Position numbers and translations under genes: made by a program. From Hyphomicrobiales bacterium (GTDB lineage: Bacteria; Pseudomonadota; Alphaproteobacteria; Rhizobiales; Beijerinckiaceae): a stretch of DNA of 57,595 bases. The stretch lies in assembly GCA_027483505.1 (NCBI GenBank), contig JAIXUP010000005.1:30001-87595 (forward strand), read 5' to 3'. Positions 1 through 10,897 of the stretch are shown here, piece after piece (within the stretch, counting starts at the first letter, position 1; each line of letters starts with the position of its first letter). Under the pieces are notes generated by a model. The model was given only the letters and a program-made list of their open reading frames with translations, was not told where the DNA came from and ran no database searches.

Positions 1-2770
<2,770 letters not shown>

Positions 2771-3285
2771 CGCAAACCCTCCAAGCCCGACCCGCCGCCC
2801 GCGACGGGTCCTGTTGCCCATTGCATAAATCCAACCGCCCGTTGAGTCCTTTCATGGACCCCGGATGATTGCCTGGCGGGAGTTTGCTCGGTGCCTTGGG
2901 GTGCGCCTCGCGTGTCCCGCGGGCGCTGCCTCGACCCTGATCTCAGGTCGGGATGCGCCCGTGCGTTCCGGCCGCCTCGCGGCCGGTTCGTTTGGTGGCC
3001 GCTTTGGCCGTCGTGGTGACGCGTGACGTCATCGAGTCGTTTGCCTGAATCGTTTTAGGGCAGCAATACTGTCCTAATAACTGTCTTTTGCCAGAACACA
3101 TTGCCGGACGCAAGAGGGCATTTCCGACCGCGCGGAACTTTCAGACTGCGCGAGGGCTATCACGGGTCACAAACGATCCCAGATCCGCCGCTTCAGGACA
3201 TGGCATGTCCCGATCGTGCATGGGGCGCATGCGCAACGCGCAACCCGCGCTTGCGGACGATGCCAGCGGCACGCTAACTGCGGCG
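2771..3285. other. Divergent intergenic region between gltB and the threonine aldolase
   Basis: About 515 bases with no convincing gene. It holds a strong GC hairpin at 2968-2986 (CCGGCCGC, loop CTC, GCGGCCGG) and a near-perfect palindrome at 3055-3077 (TTAGGGCAG, five bases, CTGTCCTAA). An open frame from 3088 runs into the aldolase, but its N-terminal part looks like translated leader rather than protein. Promoters for both flanking genes should lie here; I could not identify them with confidence. Confidence 0.6.
3055..3077. promoter_or_regulatory. Near-perfect palindrome, candidate operator
   Basis: TTAGGGCAG at 3055-3063 and CTGTCCTAA at 3069-3077 form nine-base arms with one mismatch and a five-base spacer, in an otherwise featureless upstream region. 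The shape fits a dimeric repressor site. The cognate regulator is not identified and it is uncertain which of the divergent genes it serves. Confidence 0.4.
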
Positions 3286-4395
3286 ATGATCACGCCTGAC
3301 ATGCCTTCGCGGCCGCCGCTTCTTCATTTCGCCAGCGACAACGCCATGGGTGCGAGCCCACTGGTGATGGCGGCCATCGCCAATGCGAACGAAGGCGCCG
3401 CTCCGGCCTATGGCCATGACGCCTGGACGGCGCGGGTCGAAACGCAGATGTCGGCGCTGTTCGAGCGCGAGGTGGCCGTGTCGCTGCTGGCGACCGGCAC
3501 GGGCGCCAATGCGCTGGCGCTCGCCGCCGTGACGCGGCCCTGGGGCGCCGTCCTGACCCATGAGGAAAGCCATGTCGCGGATGACGAATGCGGCGCGCCT
3601 GAATTCTTCAGCGACGGCGCCAAGCTCGTCGGCCTGCCCGGTCATGGTTGCAAGCTGACACCGGAGGTGGTGCGCGAGCGGTTGTCCCGGATGCCGCACG
3701 GCGCCGTCAAGCAGGTGCAGCCGCAGGCCCTGTCGATCTCGCAGGTCACCGAATGCGGGCTGGTCTACAGTCCGGCCGAGGTTGCCGCCCTCGCCGACGC
3801 CATCCGTCCGCGCCAGATGATGTTGCACATGGATGGCGCGCGCTTCGCCAATGCGGTGGCCGCGCTGGGCTGCAGCCCGGCCGAGATCACCTGGAAGGCC
3901 GGCGTCGATGTGTTGAGTTTCGGCGGCACCAAGAACGGCGCCTGGGCGGCGGAGGCTGTGGTCTTCTTCGATCCGGCCAGAGCCGCCGAGATGCCCTGGC
4001 GCCGCAAGCGCTCCGGCCATACGCTCTCGAAGGCGCGCTTTGTGGCGGCCCAGTTCGAGGCGCTGCTGGCCGGCGGGCATTGGCTCGATCTGGCGCGGCA
4101 CGCGAACGCGCAGGCGGCCGCCCTGGCGGCGGGGCTGTCGGCCATCCCCAAGGTGAGGCTTGGCTGGGAGCGTCAGGCCAACGAGGTCTTCGCCATCATG
4201 CCGGACGCGATGGCGCACTCGATGAGGGCGGCCGGGGCGGTGTTCAACGTCTGGGGCGGCCGTGCGCTCGCACCACATGATGCGCTGCGGGATGGCGAAG
4301 GCATTCATCGCTTTGTCTGCTCGTTCGCGACACGGACGATCGACGTCGATGCGCTCGTCGCGCTTGCGGCCCGCATCCAGCGCGAAATGGCCTGA
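3286..4395 (+). CDS. Low-specificity L-threonine aldolase (beta-eliminating lyase family)
   Basis: A PLP fold-type I enzyme that cleaves L-threonine or allo-threonine to glycine and acetaldehyde. With the start at 3286 it is 369 residues, near the usual 340-360. Family signatures are visible: HFASDNAMGASP near the N-terminus, AYGHDAWT, TGTGANALAL, MLHMDGARFANA (the Asp and Arg of the PLP pocket), and SFGGTKNGA, where Lys of TKNG (about residue 216) should bind PLP. The frame is open from 3088 but conservation starts around LLHFASDN, and no start has a clear ribosome site; 3286 or 3301 are both possible. It stands alone, divergent from gltB. The family also includes beta-hydroxyaspartate and phenylserine aldolases, so the substrate is inferred. 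Confidence 0.88.
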   Translation: MITPDMPSRPPLLHFASDNAMGASPLVMAAIANANEGAAPAYGHDAWTARVETQMSALFEREVAVSLLATGTGANALALAAVTRPWGAVLTHEESHVADDECGAPEFFSDGAKLVGLPGHGCKLTPEVVRERLSRMPHGAVKQVQPQALSISQVTECGLVYSPAEVAALADAIRPRQMMLHMDGARFANAVAALGCSPAEITWKAGVDVLSFGGTKNGAWAAEAVVFFDPARAAEMPWRRKRSGHTLSKARFVAAQFEALLAGGHWLDLARHANAQAAALAAGLSAIPKVRLGWERQANEVFAIMPDAMAHSMRAAGAVFNVWGGRALAPHDALRDGEGIHRFVCSFATRTIDVDALVALAARIQREMA

Positions 4396-4583
4396 ACGGA
4401 CGCCGCATCGCCGCCGCATTCATGGTGAAAGAACCGTGAAGGGCGGGTTTGTCGCCGCCGTGGCCATGCTGCCAAAGAGGACCGTCAGGTCGAAGGGCGC
4501 AGCAGACCTGGTCGGCGACGCATGATCATGCGGCGTTCAGACGGGTTCGGCCAGACGTTGCGGATCGACACACAGGTGATCTG

Positions 4584-5477
4584 ATGATGCGTGGATTTCG
4601 CGACAGGGCTTTGGCGTCGACGGTGGCCTTGGGGCTGGCGGGTTGCCTCCTCACCGCGCCCGCGGTGGCACAGGTGTTCTACCGGCCCGGCCCCTTCGCC
4701 CCGCCTTTCGCGGCGCCCTATCCGGGACCGGTAGGCCCTGGCGTCTATGTCTACGGGCCGCGCGCGGCGCCGCTGCCGCCGACCGACATTTCGGACATTC
4801 TGTTCGATGATTACCGCTTCCGGCAGGTTGGCCGGCCCCAGTTCGCCGGCCGGGTCTATGTGGTCGACGGCGTCGACCGCGCCGGCGCAATCGTCCGCGT
4901 CTACATGGACGCGTTCTCGGGCAGGCTGGTCGATGTCGACATCCTGTCGCCGGCGCGCCCTGCGCCGCGGGAGCGGCATGCGCGGTTGCCGGCCGAGCCG
5001 AATGGCGGGCGTGCGCTTCCATCCCCGCCGCGACGGCCGGCGGAAACGCGACTGCCGGAGGTGAAGCCACCGGCAGGCGGCGGCGGAGCCCCGTCCGTGC
5101 CTCAGCCGCGCAGTGCAGCGCGGCCGCCTGAGGCTCCCGCGGCAAATCCGCCCGCAGGGGCGCCGCAGGTCGTGCCGATGGAGCGGCAGATCAGGCCGGT
5201 CGATCCTGCCCAGACGCGTGTGCCCGCAGATGTCGACAGGGCCCCGCCGCTGACGCGGGGTTCTCCTCAGGCGAAGCCTTTGGCCGACGCTCCAGCCGTG
5301 CCCGGCGCGTCCGCTGCGCCCGATGTGCCCGCTGCTCCGGCCCTGGCGGCGCCCGTGCCGCAAACCCGGGCGGCGGCTCCCGGCGCGTCGACCGTGGCGC
5401 CCGCGCCGCTGGATGATCCATCACGCCAGCCAACGGGACCGGCCGCCCCGCCCGTTCCGCCTGTGCCTCTGCTCTGA
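4584..5477 (+). CDS. Pro/Ala-rich exported protein, probable lipoprotein, unknown function
   Basis: I do not recognise the family. The 297-residue product begins with a signal sequence; LAGC with Cys21 matches a lipobox, while AVAQ a few residues later could be a signal peptidase I site, so it is either a lipoprotein or a secreted protein. Residues about 25-55 are rich in Pro, Gly, Tyr and Phe, residues about 60-130 look folded (ISDILFDDYRFRQVGRP, then RVYVVDGVDRAGAIVRVYMDAFSGRLVDVDIL), and the rest is low-complexity Pro/Ala. The folded part resembles small periplasmic domains with a repeated beta-strand pattern. The start at 4584 has AGGTGAT upstream; the frame is open to 4449 but that part shows no signal peptide. 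It is followed by the hsp20 terminator on the other strand. Confidence 0.6.
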   Translation: MMRGFRDRALASTVALGLAGCLLTAPAVAQVFYRPGPFAPPFAAPYPGPVGPGVYVYGPRAAPLPPTDISDILFDDYRFRQVGRPQFAGRVYVVDGVDRAGAIVRVYMDAFSGRLVDVDILSPARPAPRERHARLPAEPNGGRALPSPPRRPAETRLPEVKPPAGGGGAPSVPQPRSAARPPEAPAANPPAGAPQVVPMERQIRPVDPAQTRVPADVDRAPPLTRGSPQAKPLADAPAVPGASAAPDVPAAPALAAPVPQTRAAAPGASTVAPAPLDDPSRQPTGPAAPPVPPVPLL

Positions 5478-5512
5478 AACAAAGCGAAGGCGCGGCCCTT
5501 GCAGGCCGCGCC
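5477..5512 (-). terminator. Terminator of hsp20
   Basis: On the minus strand a perfect nine-base stem (GGCGCGGCC / GGCCGCGCC, six-base loop, 5489-5512) is followed by TTCGCTTTGTTT. It lies 28 bases past the hsp20 stop. On the plus strand there is no T tract, so it is mainly a leftward terminator. Confidence 0.65.
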
Positions 5513-5539
5513 CGATGACAAGGCAGTCAGCTCAGGGCT

Positions 5540-6037
5540 TCAGGCCGCCTTGCGGACCGCAGCAGCCTTGGGGGCGTCCACCGTCGCGGTGTCGATCAGG
5601 GCAGCGGGGGCAGCCTTGCCGATCGGAATGGCGCGCGGCTTCTTGGCCTCGGGAACCTCACGGACGAGATCGATATGCAGGAGCCCGTGTTCCAGCGCCG
5701 CGCCGACGACCTGGACATGGTCCGCAAGCTGGAAGCGGCGCTCGAAACCACGCGAGGCGATGCCCTGATGCAGGACGACCTGCCTTGCTTCGTCAATTGC
5801 CGGCTTTTTCTCGCCGCGGACGGTCAGCAGGTTCTCCCTGACTTCGAGCGAAAGCTCGGACTCGGCGAAACCGGCCACCGCGATCGAGATGCGGTAGGCG
5901 TTCTCGTCCGAACGCTCGATGTTGTAGGGCGGATAGGTCGGGGCGTTCTCGAAACCGGCGGCCTGGTCGAGCAGGCTGAACAGACGGTCGAAGCCGATGG
6001 TGGACCGATAGAACGGTGACAGGTCGATATTGCGCAT
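5540..6037 (-). CDS. Small heat-shock protein, Hsp20 / alpha-crystallin family
   Basis: A 165-residue ATP-independent holdase that forms oligomers and keeps unfolding proteins soluble for DnaK and ClpB. The N-terminal part (MRNIDLSPFYRSTIGFDRLF) is typical of alphaproteobacterial class A/B Hsp20 proteins; the alpha-crystallin domain follows (NIERSDENAYRISIAVAGF, then SLEVRENLLTVRGEK, then GIASRGFERRFQLADHV). The C-terminal region carries RAIPIG, an I-x-I-type anchoring motif. The start at 6037 is fixed by AGGAG eight bases upstream; the frame extends to 6085 but that section is the leader. Control is readable: a sigma-32-like promoter and a thermometer hairpin over the ribosome site lie directly upstream. 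Confidence 0.93.
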   Translation of the reverse strand: MRNIDLSPFYRSTIGFDRLFSLLDQAAGFENAPTYPPYNIERSDENAYRISIAVAGFAESELSLEVRENLLTVRGEKKPAIDEARQVVLHQGIASRGFERRFQLADHVQVVGAALEHGLLHIDLVREVPEAKKPRAIPIGKAAPAALIDTATVDAPKAAAVRKAA

Positions 6038-6038
6038 G

Positions 6039-6060
6039 ATGCACTCCTTTGAAGCTGCAT
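6039..6060 (-). promoter_or_regulatory. ROSE-like RNA thermometer hairpin covering the hsp20 ribosome site
   Basis: In the transcript, AUGCA-G-CUUC pairs with GGAGUGCAU around an AAA loop, leaving one unpaired G. The paired 3' arm holds the AGGAG ribosome site and ends one base before the start codon. A bulged G opposite the ribosome site is the hallmark of the last hairpin of ROSE elements, which control hsp20 genes in rhizobia. A second hairpin (GCCC, AUUCG, GGGC) lies just upstream in the leader. The pairing is seen in the sequence; function as a thermometer is inferred. Confidence 0.65.
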
Positions 6061-6135
6061 GAACGGCTCCGCCCCGAATGGGCACGGATGCCTAGGCCTT
6101 TGCGTCGCGCCTGAGATCAGCCCGCGACACAGTTG

Positions 6136-6164
6136 AGGTGGGTGCGCATTTGCAGCTTTTCAAG
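6136..6164 (-). promoter_or_regulatory. Candidate sigma-32 (RpoH) promoter of hsp20
   Basis: On the minus strand CTTGAAA (6158-6164) is a perfect heat-shock -35 element, followed after 15 bases by CCCACCT (6136-6142), close to the CCCCAT-type -10. Transcription from here would give a leader of about 90 bases, the length expected for a ROSE-type leader. Confidence 0.55.
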
Positions 6165-6239
6165 GGCTCCGGATCAGCGGCATAGTGGGGATGACCGCGC
6201 CGATTCCGGTGGCGTCCTTTCGCGATCGACCCTTCCGCC

Positions 6240-7256
6240 ATGGCCGCTGCCGAACTGTTTGCCCCTGATGATTTCCCGGCTCCGTCGCAGGCGCAGCTTG
6301 CCGTGGTGACGGCGCGTGACGGCGTCGGCCTGCGCACGGCCCGCTGGCGGCCGACCGCGAGGAAAGGACCCAAGGGCAGCGTCCTGATCGTGCACGGCCG
6401 GGCCGAGTTCATCGAGCGCTACAGCGAAGTCGTCGCCGAATTGCGCCGGCGCGGCTTTCACGTGGCGACCTTCGACTGGCGCGGACAGGGCGGGTCCGAC
6501 CGTCTGCTGCGCAACCGGCGCAAGGGCCATGTCCGCCGGTTCTCTGATTACCAGCGCGATCTGGACGCCGTCTTCGCCGAGGTGATGCCGAGGCTGCCCA
6601 AGCCCTGGTTCATCCTGGCGCACTCGATGGGGGCGGCCCTGTGCCTTGAGGCTGCGCGCCAGAACCGGCTGCCGGTCAGCCGCATGGTGGCGCTGGCGCC
6701 GATGCTGGGGCTGACCATGGTGAAGCGCCCGGCGGCGGTGAAGGCGACCGCCTTCCTGCTGAACAGCCTGTTCCTTGGCCGGGCCTTCGTGCCGGCTGGC
6801 GGCGAGACGCCGCTGGCGACACGGCCATTCGCCAACAACCGCCTGACGTGCGACCCGGAGCGCTATGCCCGCAATGCGCGCCTGTCCGGCGCCAGGCCGG
6901 ACCTCGCCATCGCCGATCCGACGATCCGCTGGGTGCACGAGGCCTTCCGCTTCATGCACCATATGGGGGGCGCCGCCATCCCGCTTGACATCCGCGTGCC
7001 GACATTGGTCATCGCGGCCGGCGATGATCCGGTCGTGTCGACGCCTGCGATCGAACGCTTCGCCGCGCGGCTCAAGACGGGGCTTGCCGTGGTCATTCCG
7101 GGCGCGCGGCACGAAATCCTCCATGAGACCGACGCCGTGCGCGCCGCGTTCTGGGCGGCTTTCGACGCGTTCATCCCTGGCGAACTGGTGACCCCGCCCG
7201 GGCCCTCACGCCCCGAGCAGCCGGAGGGCCGCCTCGTGGATCCGCCGGTCACCTGA
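6240..7256 (+). CDS. Alpha/beta hydrolase, lysophospholipase / monoacylglycerol-lipase type
   Basis: A 338-residue serine hydrolase of the Hydrolase_4 (serine aminopeptidase S33) group, similar in layout to lysophospholipase L2. LIVHGRAEFIERYSEVV (around residue 50) is the oxyanion-hole region of this group; FDWRGQGGSDR follows; AHSMGAA holds the nucleophile Ser129. The acid is probably Asp in AAGDDPVV and the His is in PGARHEIL. No signal peptide is obvious, so it is probably cytoplasmic or membrane-associated. It is divergent from hsp20 and its 3' end overlaps the hisN 3' end tail to tail by about 50 bases. The exact substrate cannot be told from sequence. Confidence 0.85.
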   Translation: MAAAELFAPDDFPAPSQAQLAVVTARDGVGLRTARWRPTARKGPKGSVLIVHGRAEFIERYSEVVAELRRRGFHVATFDWRGQGGSDRLLRNRRKGHVRRFSDYQRDLDAVFAEVMPRLPKPWFILAHSMGAALCLEAARQNRLPVSRMVALAPMLGLTMVKRPAAVKATAFLLNSLFLGRAFVPAGGETPLATRPFANNRLTCDPERYARNARLSGARPDLAIADPTIRWVHEAFRFMHHMGGAAIPLDIRVPTLVIAAGDDPVVSTPAIERFAARLKTGLAVVIPGARHEILHETDAVRAAFWAAFDAFIPGELVTPPGPSRPEQPEGRLVDPPVT

Positions 7257-7988
7257 GGCGATGATGCGGCCACCTTCGGCCGCCGGGCCACCATCCCAGG
7301 TGGTTACCACACCGCCCGCGCCCTCGATGACCGGAATCAGCGCGACGATGTCGTAGGGCTGCAGCCCGGCCTCGATCACCAGGTCGACATGTCCCGCCGC
7401 GAGCATGCAATAGGCATAGCAATCGCAGCCGTAACGGGCGAGGCGCGCCTGCTTCTCGACCCTGTCATAGAGCTTGCGGTCCTTGGGGCGGAACAGGTTC
7501 GGCGAGGTCGTCATCACGGTGGCCGCAGCCAGATCGGCGCAGGCGCGGGTGTGCAGCGCGCGCTCGCCCTCGGGGCCGAGGTAGCGCGCGGATTGCCCAT
7601 CGCCCCAGAAGCGTTCGCGTGTGAAGGGCTGGTGCATCAGCCCGAAAGCCGGATGCCCACTGCGCATCAGCCCGATCAGGGTGCCCCAGACCGGCAGGCC
7701 CGAAACGAAAGCCCGTGTCCCATCGATCGGGTCGAGAACCCAGACGAACTCGGCATCGGCGCTTTCCGACCCGAACTCCTCGCCGACGATGCCATGGGCC
7801 GGGAAGGTTTCCCGGATCATCCGGCGCATGACCATCTCGGCGGCCCGGTCGCCCTCGGTGACCGGATCGAAGCCGCCATCCCCGGCCTTGTTGTGGGTGA
7901 GCATCGCTGTGCGGAAGAAGGGCAGGATCGCCTCGCCCGAACGGCTGGCGAGATCGTGGACGAAGCGGGTGAAATCGACGGCGGACAT
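7206..7988 (-). CDS. hisN: Histidinol-phosphatase, inositol monophosphatase superfamily
   Basis: Removes phosphate from L-histidinol phosphate, the penultimate step of histidine synthesis in alphaproteobacteria. The 260-residue protein has the Mg-binding motifs of the superfamily: GIVGEEFGSE, WVLDPIDGTRAF, and a C-terminal IEGAGGVVTTWDGG. The spacing and the FVSGLPVWGTLIG stretch after the DPIDGT motif favour HisN over SuhB or CysQ. The start at 7988 follows AGGAG. It is isolated from the rest of the his pathway except hisC at 13.1 kb. It faces away from the LexA-controlled gene at 8161. Confidence 0.88.
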   Translation of the reverse strand: MSAVDFTRFVHDLASRSGEAILPFFRTAMLTHNKAGDGGFDPVTEGDRAAEMVMRRMIRETFPAHGIVGEEFGSESADAEFVWVLDPIDGTRAFVSGLPVWGTLIGLMRSGHPAFGLMHQPFTRERFWGDGQSARYLGPEGERALHTRACADLAAATVMTTSPNLFRPKDRKLYDRVEKQARLARYGCDCYAYCMLAAGHVDLVIEAGLQPYDIVALIPVIEGAGGVVTTWDGGPAAEGGRIIASGDRRIHEAALRLLGA

Positions 7989-8114
7989 GGCCGTTCTCCT
8001 CCGGACGAGCGCAGCGCGGATCAGGGCAGGCAGGATCAGCCCCTGTGCAGTAGTGCAGGTTTGCCGAAAGGGGAATCCGCAAAATCACCGGCGATGATCT
8101 CGGCAACATCGCAC

Positions 8115-8148
8115 TTGACAGGCAGGTGATTTTGTTCTTCTTTTGTTC
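8115..8148 (+). promoter_or_regulatory. LexA (SOS) box overlapping a promoter
   Basis: GTTC at 8134-8137 and GTTC at 8145-8148 are exactly seven bases apart: the alphaproteobacterial LexA box GTTC-N7-GTTC. A consensus TTGACA -35 lies at 8115-8120, which places the -10 region inside the box. The box ends 12 bases before the ATG at 8161. LexA bound here would block RNA polymerase. Confidence 0.75.
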
Positions 8149-8160
8149 AAAGAACGGAGC

Positions 8161-8562
8161 ATGAACATGACCGCACTTGCCTTTCACAGCCCCGATCAGG
8201 TGGCGTTTGATTTCGAGCCCGCGAACCAGCCGCGCGAGCTGCCGCTGCGCTCGCTGTCTCCGGCGCACACCAGCCGGTTCACGGCCTGGCGTGGCCGGTC
8301 CGGGCGCCGTTATGTGACATCATCCTTTGCCGTGCGGGACAGCGACGCGCTTTCCTTCGCCGACAGCGTGCTGATCGCGGTCGATGCGCGGCGCGCGGTC
8401 ATCGCGGTGCGCGAGGCCGGCCCCTGGGGCGTCGAGGCGGCGGTCACGCGCTGGCGCGACGAGGCCGTCGCGGCCGGGGCGACTGAGCTGCATGTCCACC
8501 TCATCGCCGCCACGCCCGAAGACCGGCGCAAGGCGGTGGCGGACCTGACGCCGGTTCACTGA
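8161..8562 (+). CDS. Unknown 133-residue protein, probable SOS gene
   Basis: I do not recognise a family. The protein is soluble, with no signal peptide or membrane segment. It starts MNMTALAFHSPDQVAFDFEP, continues with a basic stretch (RFTAWRGRSGRRYV), and from about residue 60 looks like a compact alpha/beta fold (SSFAVRDSD, SVLIAVDARRAVIAV, then an amphipathic helix and ELHVHLIAATPEDRRKAVADL). The start at 8161 is preferred over 8143 because ACGGAG precedes it and because 8143 lies inside the LexA box. Its only visible control is that box, so it is expected to be induced by DNA damage. It overlaps the ChaC-like gene by seven bases tail to tail. The QVAFDF segment near the N-terminus vaguely resembles a sliding-clamp-binding peptide; this is speculation. 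Confidence 0.75.
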   Translation: MNMTALAFHSPDQVAFDFEPANQPRELPLRSLSPAHTSRFTAWRGRSGRRYVTSSFAVRDSDALSFADSVLIAVDARRAVIAVREAGPWGVEAAVTRWRDEAVAAGATELHVHLIAATPEDRRKAVADLTPVH

Positions 8563-9158
8563 TCGTTGCGGACGAGCTCGGCCGCCAGCCGGCGCAGGGT
8601 CGGGTCGTGGATGCCGAGCTCATGCATCAAGGCGACGGTGTTGAGGACATAGGCGGGGTTGTCGCCCGAGACCCCCTCGCCCTGCCGCACAAGACGCAGC
8701 AGGTCGCCATGGTCGAGACGGCCGGCATACTGGTGATGCGTCCGGTCCACGGTGTAGGTGAGGGCCGGCACGATCTCGCCGCCGTCCAGCGTCACGGGGA
8801 CGATGCGTTCGAGGTAAACCGACGTCACCTGCTCGCGCTCACGCAGATAGCGGACGGTCCGGGCCACGTCGGGCGCCGGAATGCGGTAGGCCAGCCCCCG
8901 GCACGTCCCGCCATAGTCGAGCCCGAGGACCAGCCCGGGATGGGCTGCGGTGCCGCGGTGGTGGTGCGAGTAGACGCACAGGGCGCGGTGATGGCCGCGA
9001 AGGGTCGCCATCCGCCGTTCGGCGAAGGCGAAGCCCGGACGCCACATCAGCGAGCCGTAGCCGAACACCCAGATGTCGCCGGGATGCGACTCATGCCAAT
9101 CCACACCGGTCTGACGGCGGCCTCCAGGGCGCCGGATAGGGCTCGCTCTTGCCATCAT
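8556..9158 (-). CDS. Gamma-glutamylcyclotransferase, ChaC family
   Basis: ChaC enzymes cleave the gamma-glutamyl bond of glutathione, giving 5-oxoproline and Cys-Gly. The 200-residue product has the diagnostic substrate-binding loop WVFGYGSLMWRPGF, then the conserved LRGHHRALCVYSHHHRG, LGLDYGGTCRGLAYRI and NPAYVLNTVALM. The catalytic Glu of this fold is probably in LREREQV. Two adjacent Met codons (9158, 9155) and no ribosome site leave the start uncertain; conservation begins at about residue 24. It is divergent from the DUF2125 gene, whose frame is open back to 9157. Confidence 0.87.
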   Translation of the reverse strand: MMARASPIRRPGGRRQTGVDWHESHPGDIWVFGYGSLMWRPGFAFAERRMATLRGHHRALCVYSHHHRGTAAHPGLVLGLDYGGTCRGLAYRIPAPDVARTVRYLREREQVTSVYLERIVPVTLDGGEIVPALTYTVDRTHHQYAGRLDHGDLLRLVRQGEGVSGDNPAYVLNTVALMHELGIHDPTLRRLAAELVRNDQ

Positions 9159-9207
9159 GCGGCGCTATCAACAGCGGCAGGATGTTGCAAGCAGGCGAAC
9201 CCACCAG

Positions 9208-10281
9208 ATGACACAATCCGGGCATGATCAGGCGGCGGCTCTCGAGCGCGGGCGGCAGGGCAGGGCATCACGCTGGGGGCTTTATCTGCCGTTTGTCCTG
9301 CTTGTGCTTGTCATCGGCGGCTGGAGCGCGTTCTGGTACGTCGCGCGCGGGCTCGTCGGCAGCGGCCTCGACAGCGCGATCGCCGACGCGCGCCAGCGCG
9401 GCGACAGCTGGACCTGTGTCAACCGCCGGATCAGCGGCTATCCCTTCCGTCTGGAAGTGCGCTGCGATGACGTGACCCTCACGCGCAGCCAGACGGTCGG
9501 TGTCGTCAACCTTTCCACCGGCCCGGTCCTCATCATCGGGCAACCGCACACGCCGTCCCACCTAATCGCGCAGGCCGACGGGCCGCTTCGGGGTGTCATG
9601 GCGGATGGCAGCCGGTTTGAGGCCCGCTGGGATCTTGCCGAGGCCAGCCGCCGGACCCAGGGAGGCGCGCTGGAGCGGCTCTCGCTCGACCTGCGCAAGC
9701 CGGTCGTGACCGTCACCAATCCGCAGGGGGCCGTTTCAACCGTCTCCGCCGCTGCGCTCGAGGCGCATCTCAGGCGCAATCCGACACGCCCCGACCCTGA
9801 CATGGCCCGCGACCTGTTCATACGGGTCGGACAGATCGTGTCTGGCGATCTCGACGCGGTCCTCGGCGACAGCAATCCGTCGGATCTCGATGTCCAGCTC
9901 ACGACGACCCGCGCCAACATCTTCGATCACGGCCTGACCCCGGCGACGTTCGAAGCCTGGCGACAGGCGTCGGGCCGGATCGAGGTGAGCCGCATCGCGC
10001 TGAAGAAGGGCGTCAAGCAGATCGAGGCCAGGGGCGAACTGCAGCTCGACGACGCCCGGCGCCCGGCGGGCCGGATCGAGCCCTCGGCCGCCAATATCGA
10101 CCAGTTCTTCGGCATCCGCCTGCGGGGCGGGGCGATGGATCTCGCCAGCGCCCTGTCCGGACGGGCGCCGGCGCCCGGAGCAGGTGGCCTGCGACCCCTG
10201 CCGAACCTCACCATCAGCAACGGGCGGATCAGCCTCGGTCCGATCCGGCTGCCCCTCGCCGCGCTGCAGCCGCTCTATTGA
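9208..10281 (+). CDS. DUF2125 membrane-anchored protein
   Basis: A 357-residue protein with a short cytoplasmic N-terminus, one membrane helix (residues about 22-45, WGLYLPFVLLVLVIGGWSAF) and a large periplasmic part, as in the DUF2125 family found across alphaproteobacteria. WYVARG, the RISGYPFRLEVRC segment around residue 85 and the repeated beta-strand pattern that follows are family features. Function is unknown; the fold suggests a periplasmic beta-rich domain. The frame is open to 9157 but MTQSGHDQ at 9208 is a better start because the upstream part overlaps the divergent ChaC start. It ends five bases from the metW stop, tail to tail. Confidence 0.78.
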   Translation: MTQSGHDQAAALERGRQGRASRWGLYLPFVLLVLVIGGWSAFWYVARGLVGSGLDSAIADARQRGDSWTCVNRRISGYPFRLEVRCDDVTLTRSQTVGVVNLSTGPVLIIGQPHTPSHLIAQADGPLRGVMADGSRFEARWDLAEASRRTQGGALERLSLDLRKPVVTVTNPQGAVSTVSAAALEAHLRRNPTRPDPDMARDLFIRVGQIVSGDLDAVLGDSNPSDLDVQLTTTRANIFDHGLTPATFEAWRQASGRIEVSRIALKKGVKQIEARGELQLDDARRPAGRIEPSAANIDQFFGIRLRGGAMDLASALSGRAPAPGAGGLRPLPNLTISNGRISLGPIRLPLAALQPLY

Positions 10282-10285
10282 GGTC

Positions 10286-10897
10286 TCAGGCCGAGCGCTT
10301 GAGCAGGAACACGGCCTGCTGGCCGAACAGGTTCCAGAACCACCATGGCGCCTTGACGCCGATGCCGCCGCCGGCCGCGTTGAGCGCGACGGCCCGTTCG
10401 GTGACCGCGCCGATCTCGTCGCACAGATGCACGAAATCGCGGATGGTGCAGAAGTGGATGTTTGGCGTGTCGTACCAGCTGTCGGGCAACTGCCCCGTCA
10501 CCGGCATCTGGCCGCGGAAGGCGATCTGGGCGCGGATGCTCCAGTGGCCGAAGTTGGGAAACGAGACGATGGCCCTGCGCCCGATCCGGAGCATGTTCTC
10601 GAGCACGAGGCGGGGCGCGCGGGTCGCCTGGATCGTCTGCGACAGGATGACGTAATCGAAGGCGTCATCGGGATAGTCGCCGAGGTCAGTGTCCGCATCG
10701 CCCTGGATGACGGACAGCCCGCGCGCGACGCAGCCGGCCACGCCTTCGCGCGACAGCTCGATGCCGCGCGCGTCGACATTGCGGCGCGCGGCGAGCAGCG
10801 CCAGCAGTTCGCCGTCGCCGCAGCCGACATCAAGCACGCGGCTGCCCTTCTCGACCATGTCGGCGATCAGGCTCAGGTCAATGCGGACATCGCTCAT
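10286..10897 (-). CDS. metW: Methionine biosynthesis protein MetW
   Basis: MetW is an S-adenosylmethionine-fold partner needed by MetX for homoserine acylation in proteobacteria. The 203-residue sequence has the Rossmann motif [14 protein letters not shown] (about residue 22), QGDADTDL, the MetW hallmark [15 protein letters not shown] and FPNFGHW, and the conserved C-terminal [18 protein letters not shown]. Its ATG overlaps the metX stop by four bases, so the two are translationally coupled and made together. Confidence 0.95.
   Translation of the reverse strand: MSDVRIDLSLIADMVEKGSRVLDVGCGDGELLALLAARRNVDARGIELSREGVAGCVARGLSVIQGDADTDLGDYPDDAFDYVILSQTIQATRAPRLVLENMLRIGRRAIVSFPNFGHWSIRAQIAFRGQMPVTGQLPDSWYDTPNIHFCTIRDFVHLCDEIGAVTERAVALNAAGGGIGVKAPWWFWNLFGQQAVFLLKRSA

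Noticed and set aside
3088..3285. N-terminal extension of the threonine aldolase
   Set aside because: The extra 66 codons look like translated leader, show no domain or signal peptide and are not expected for the family.
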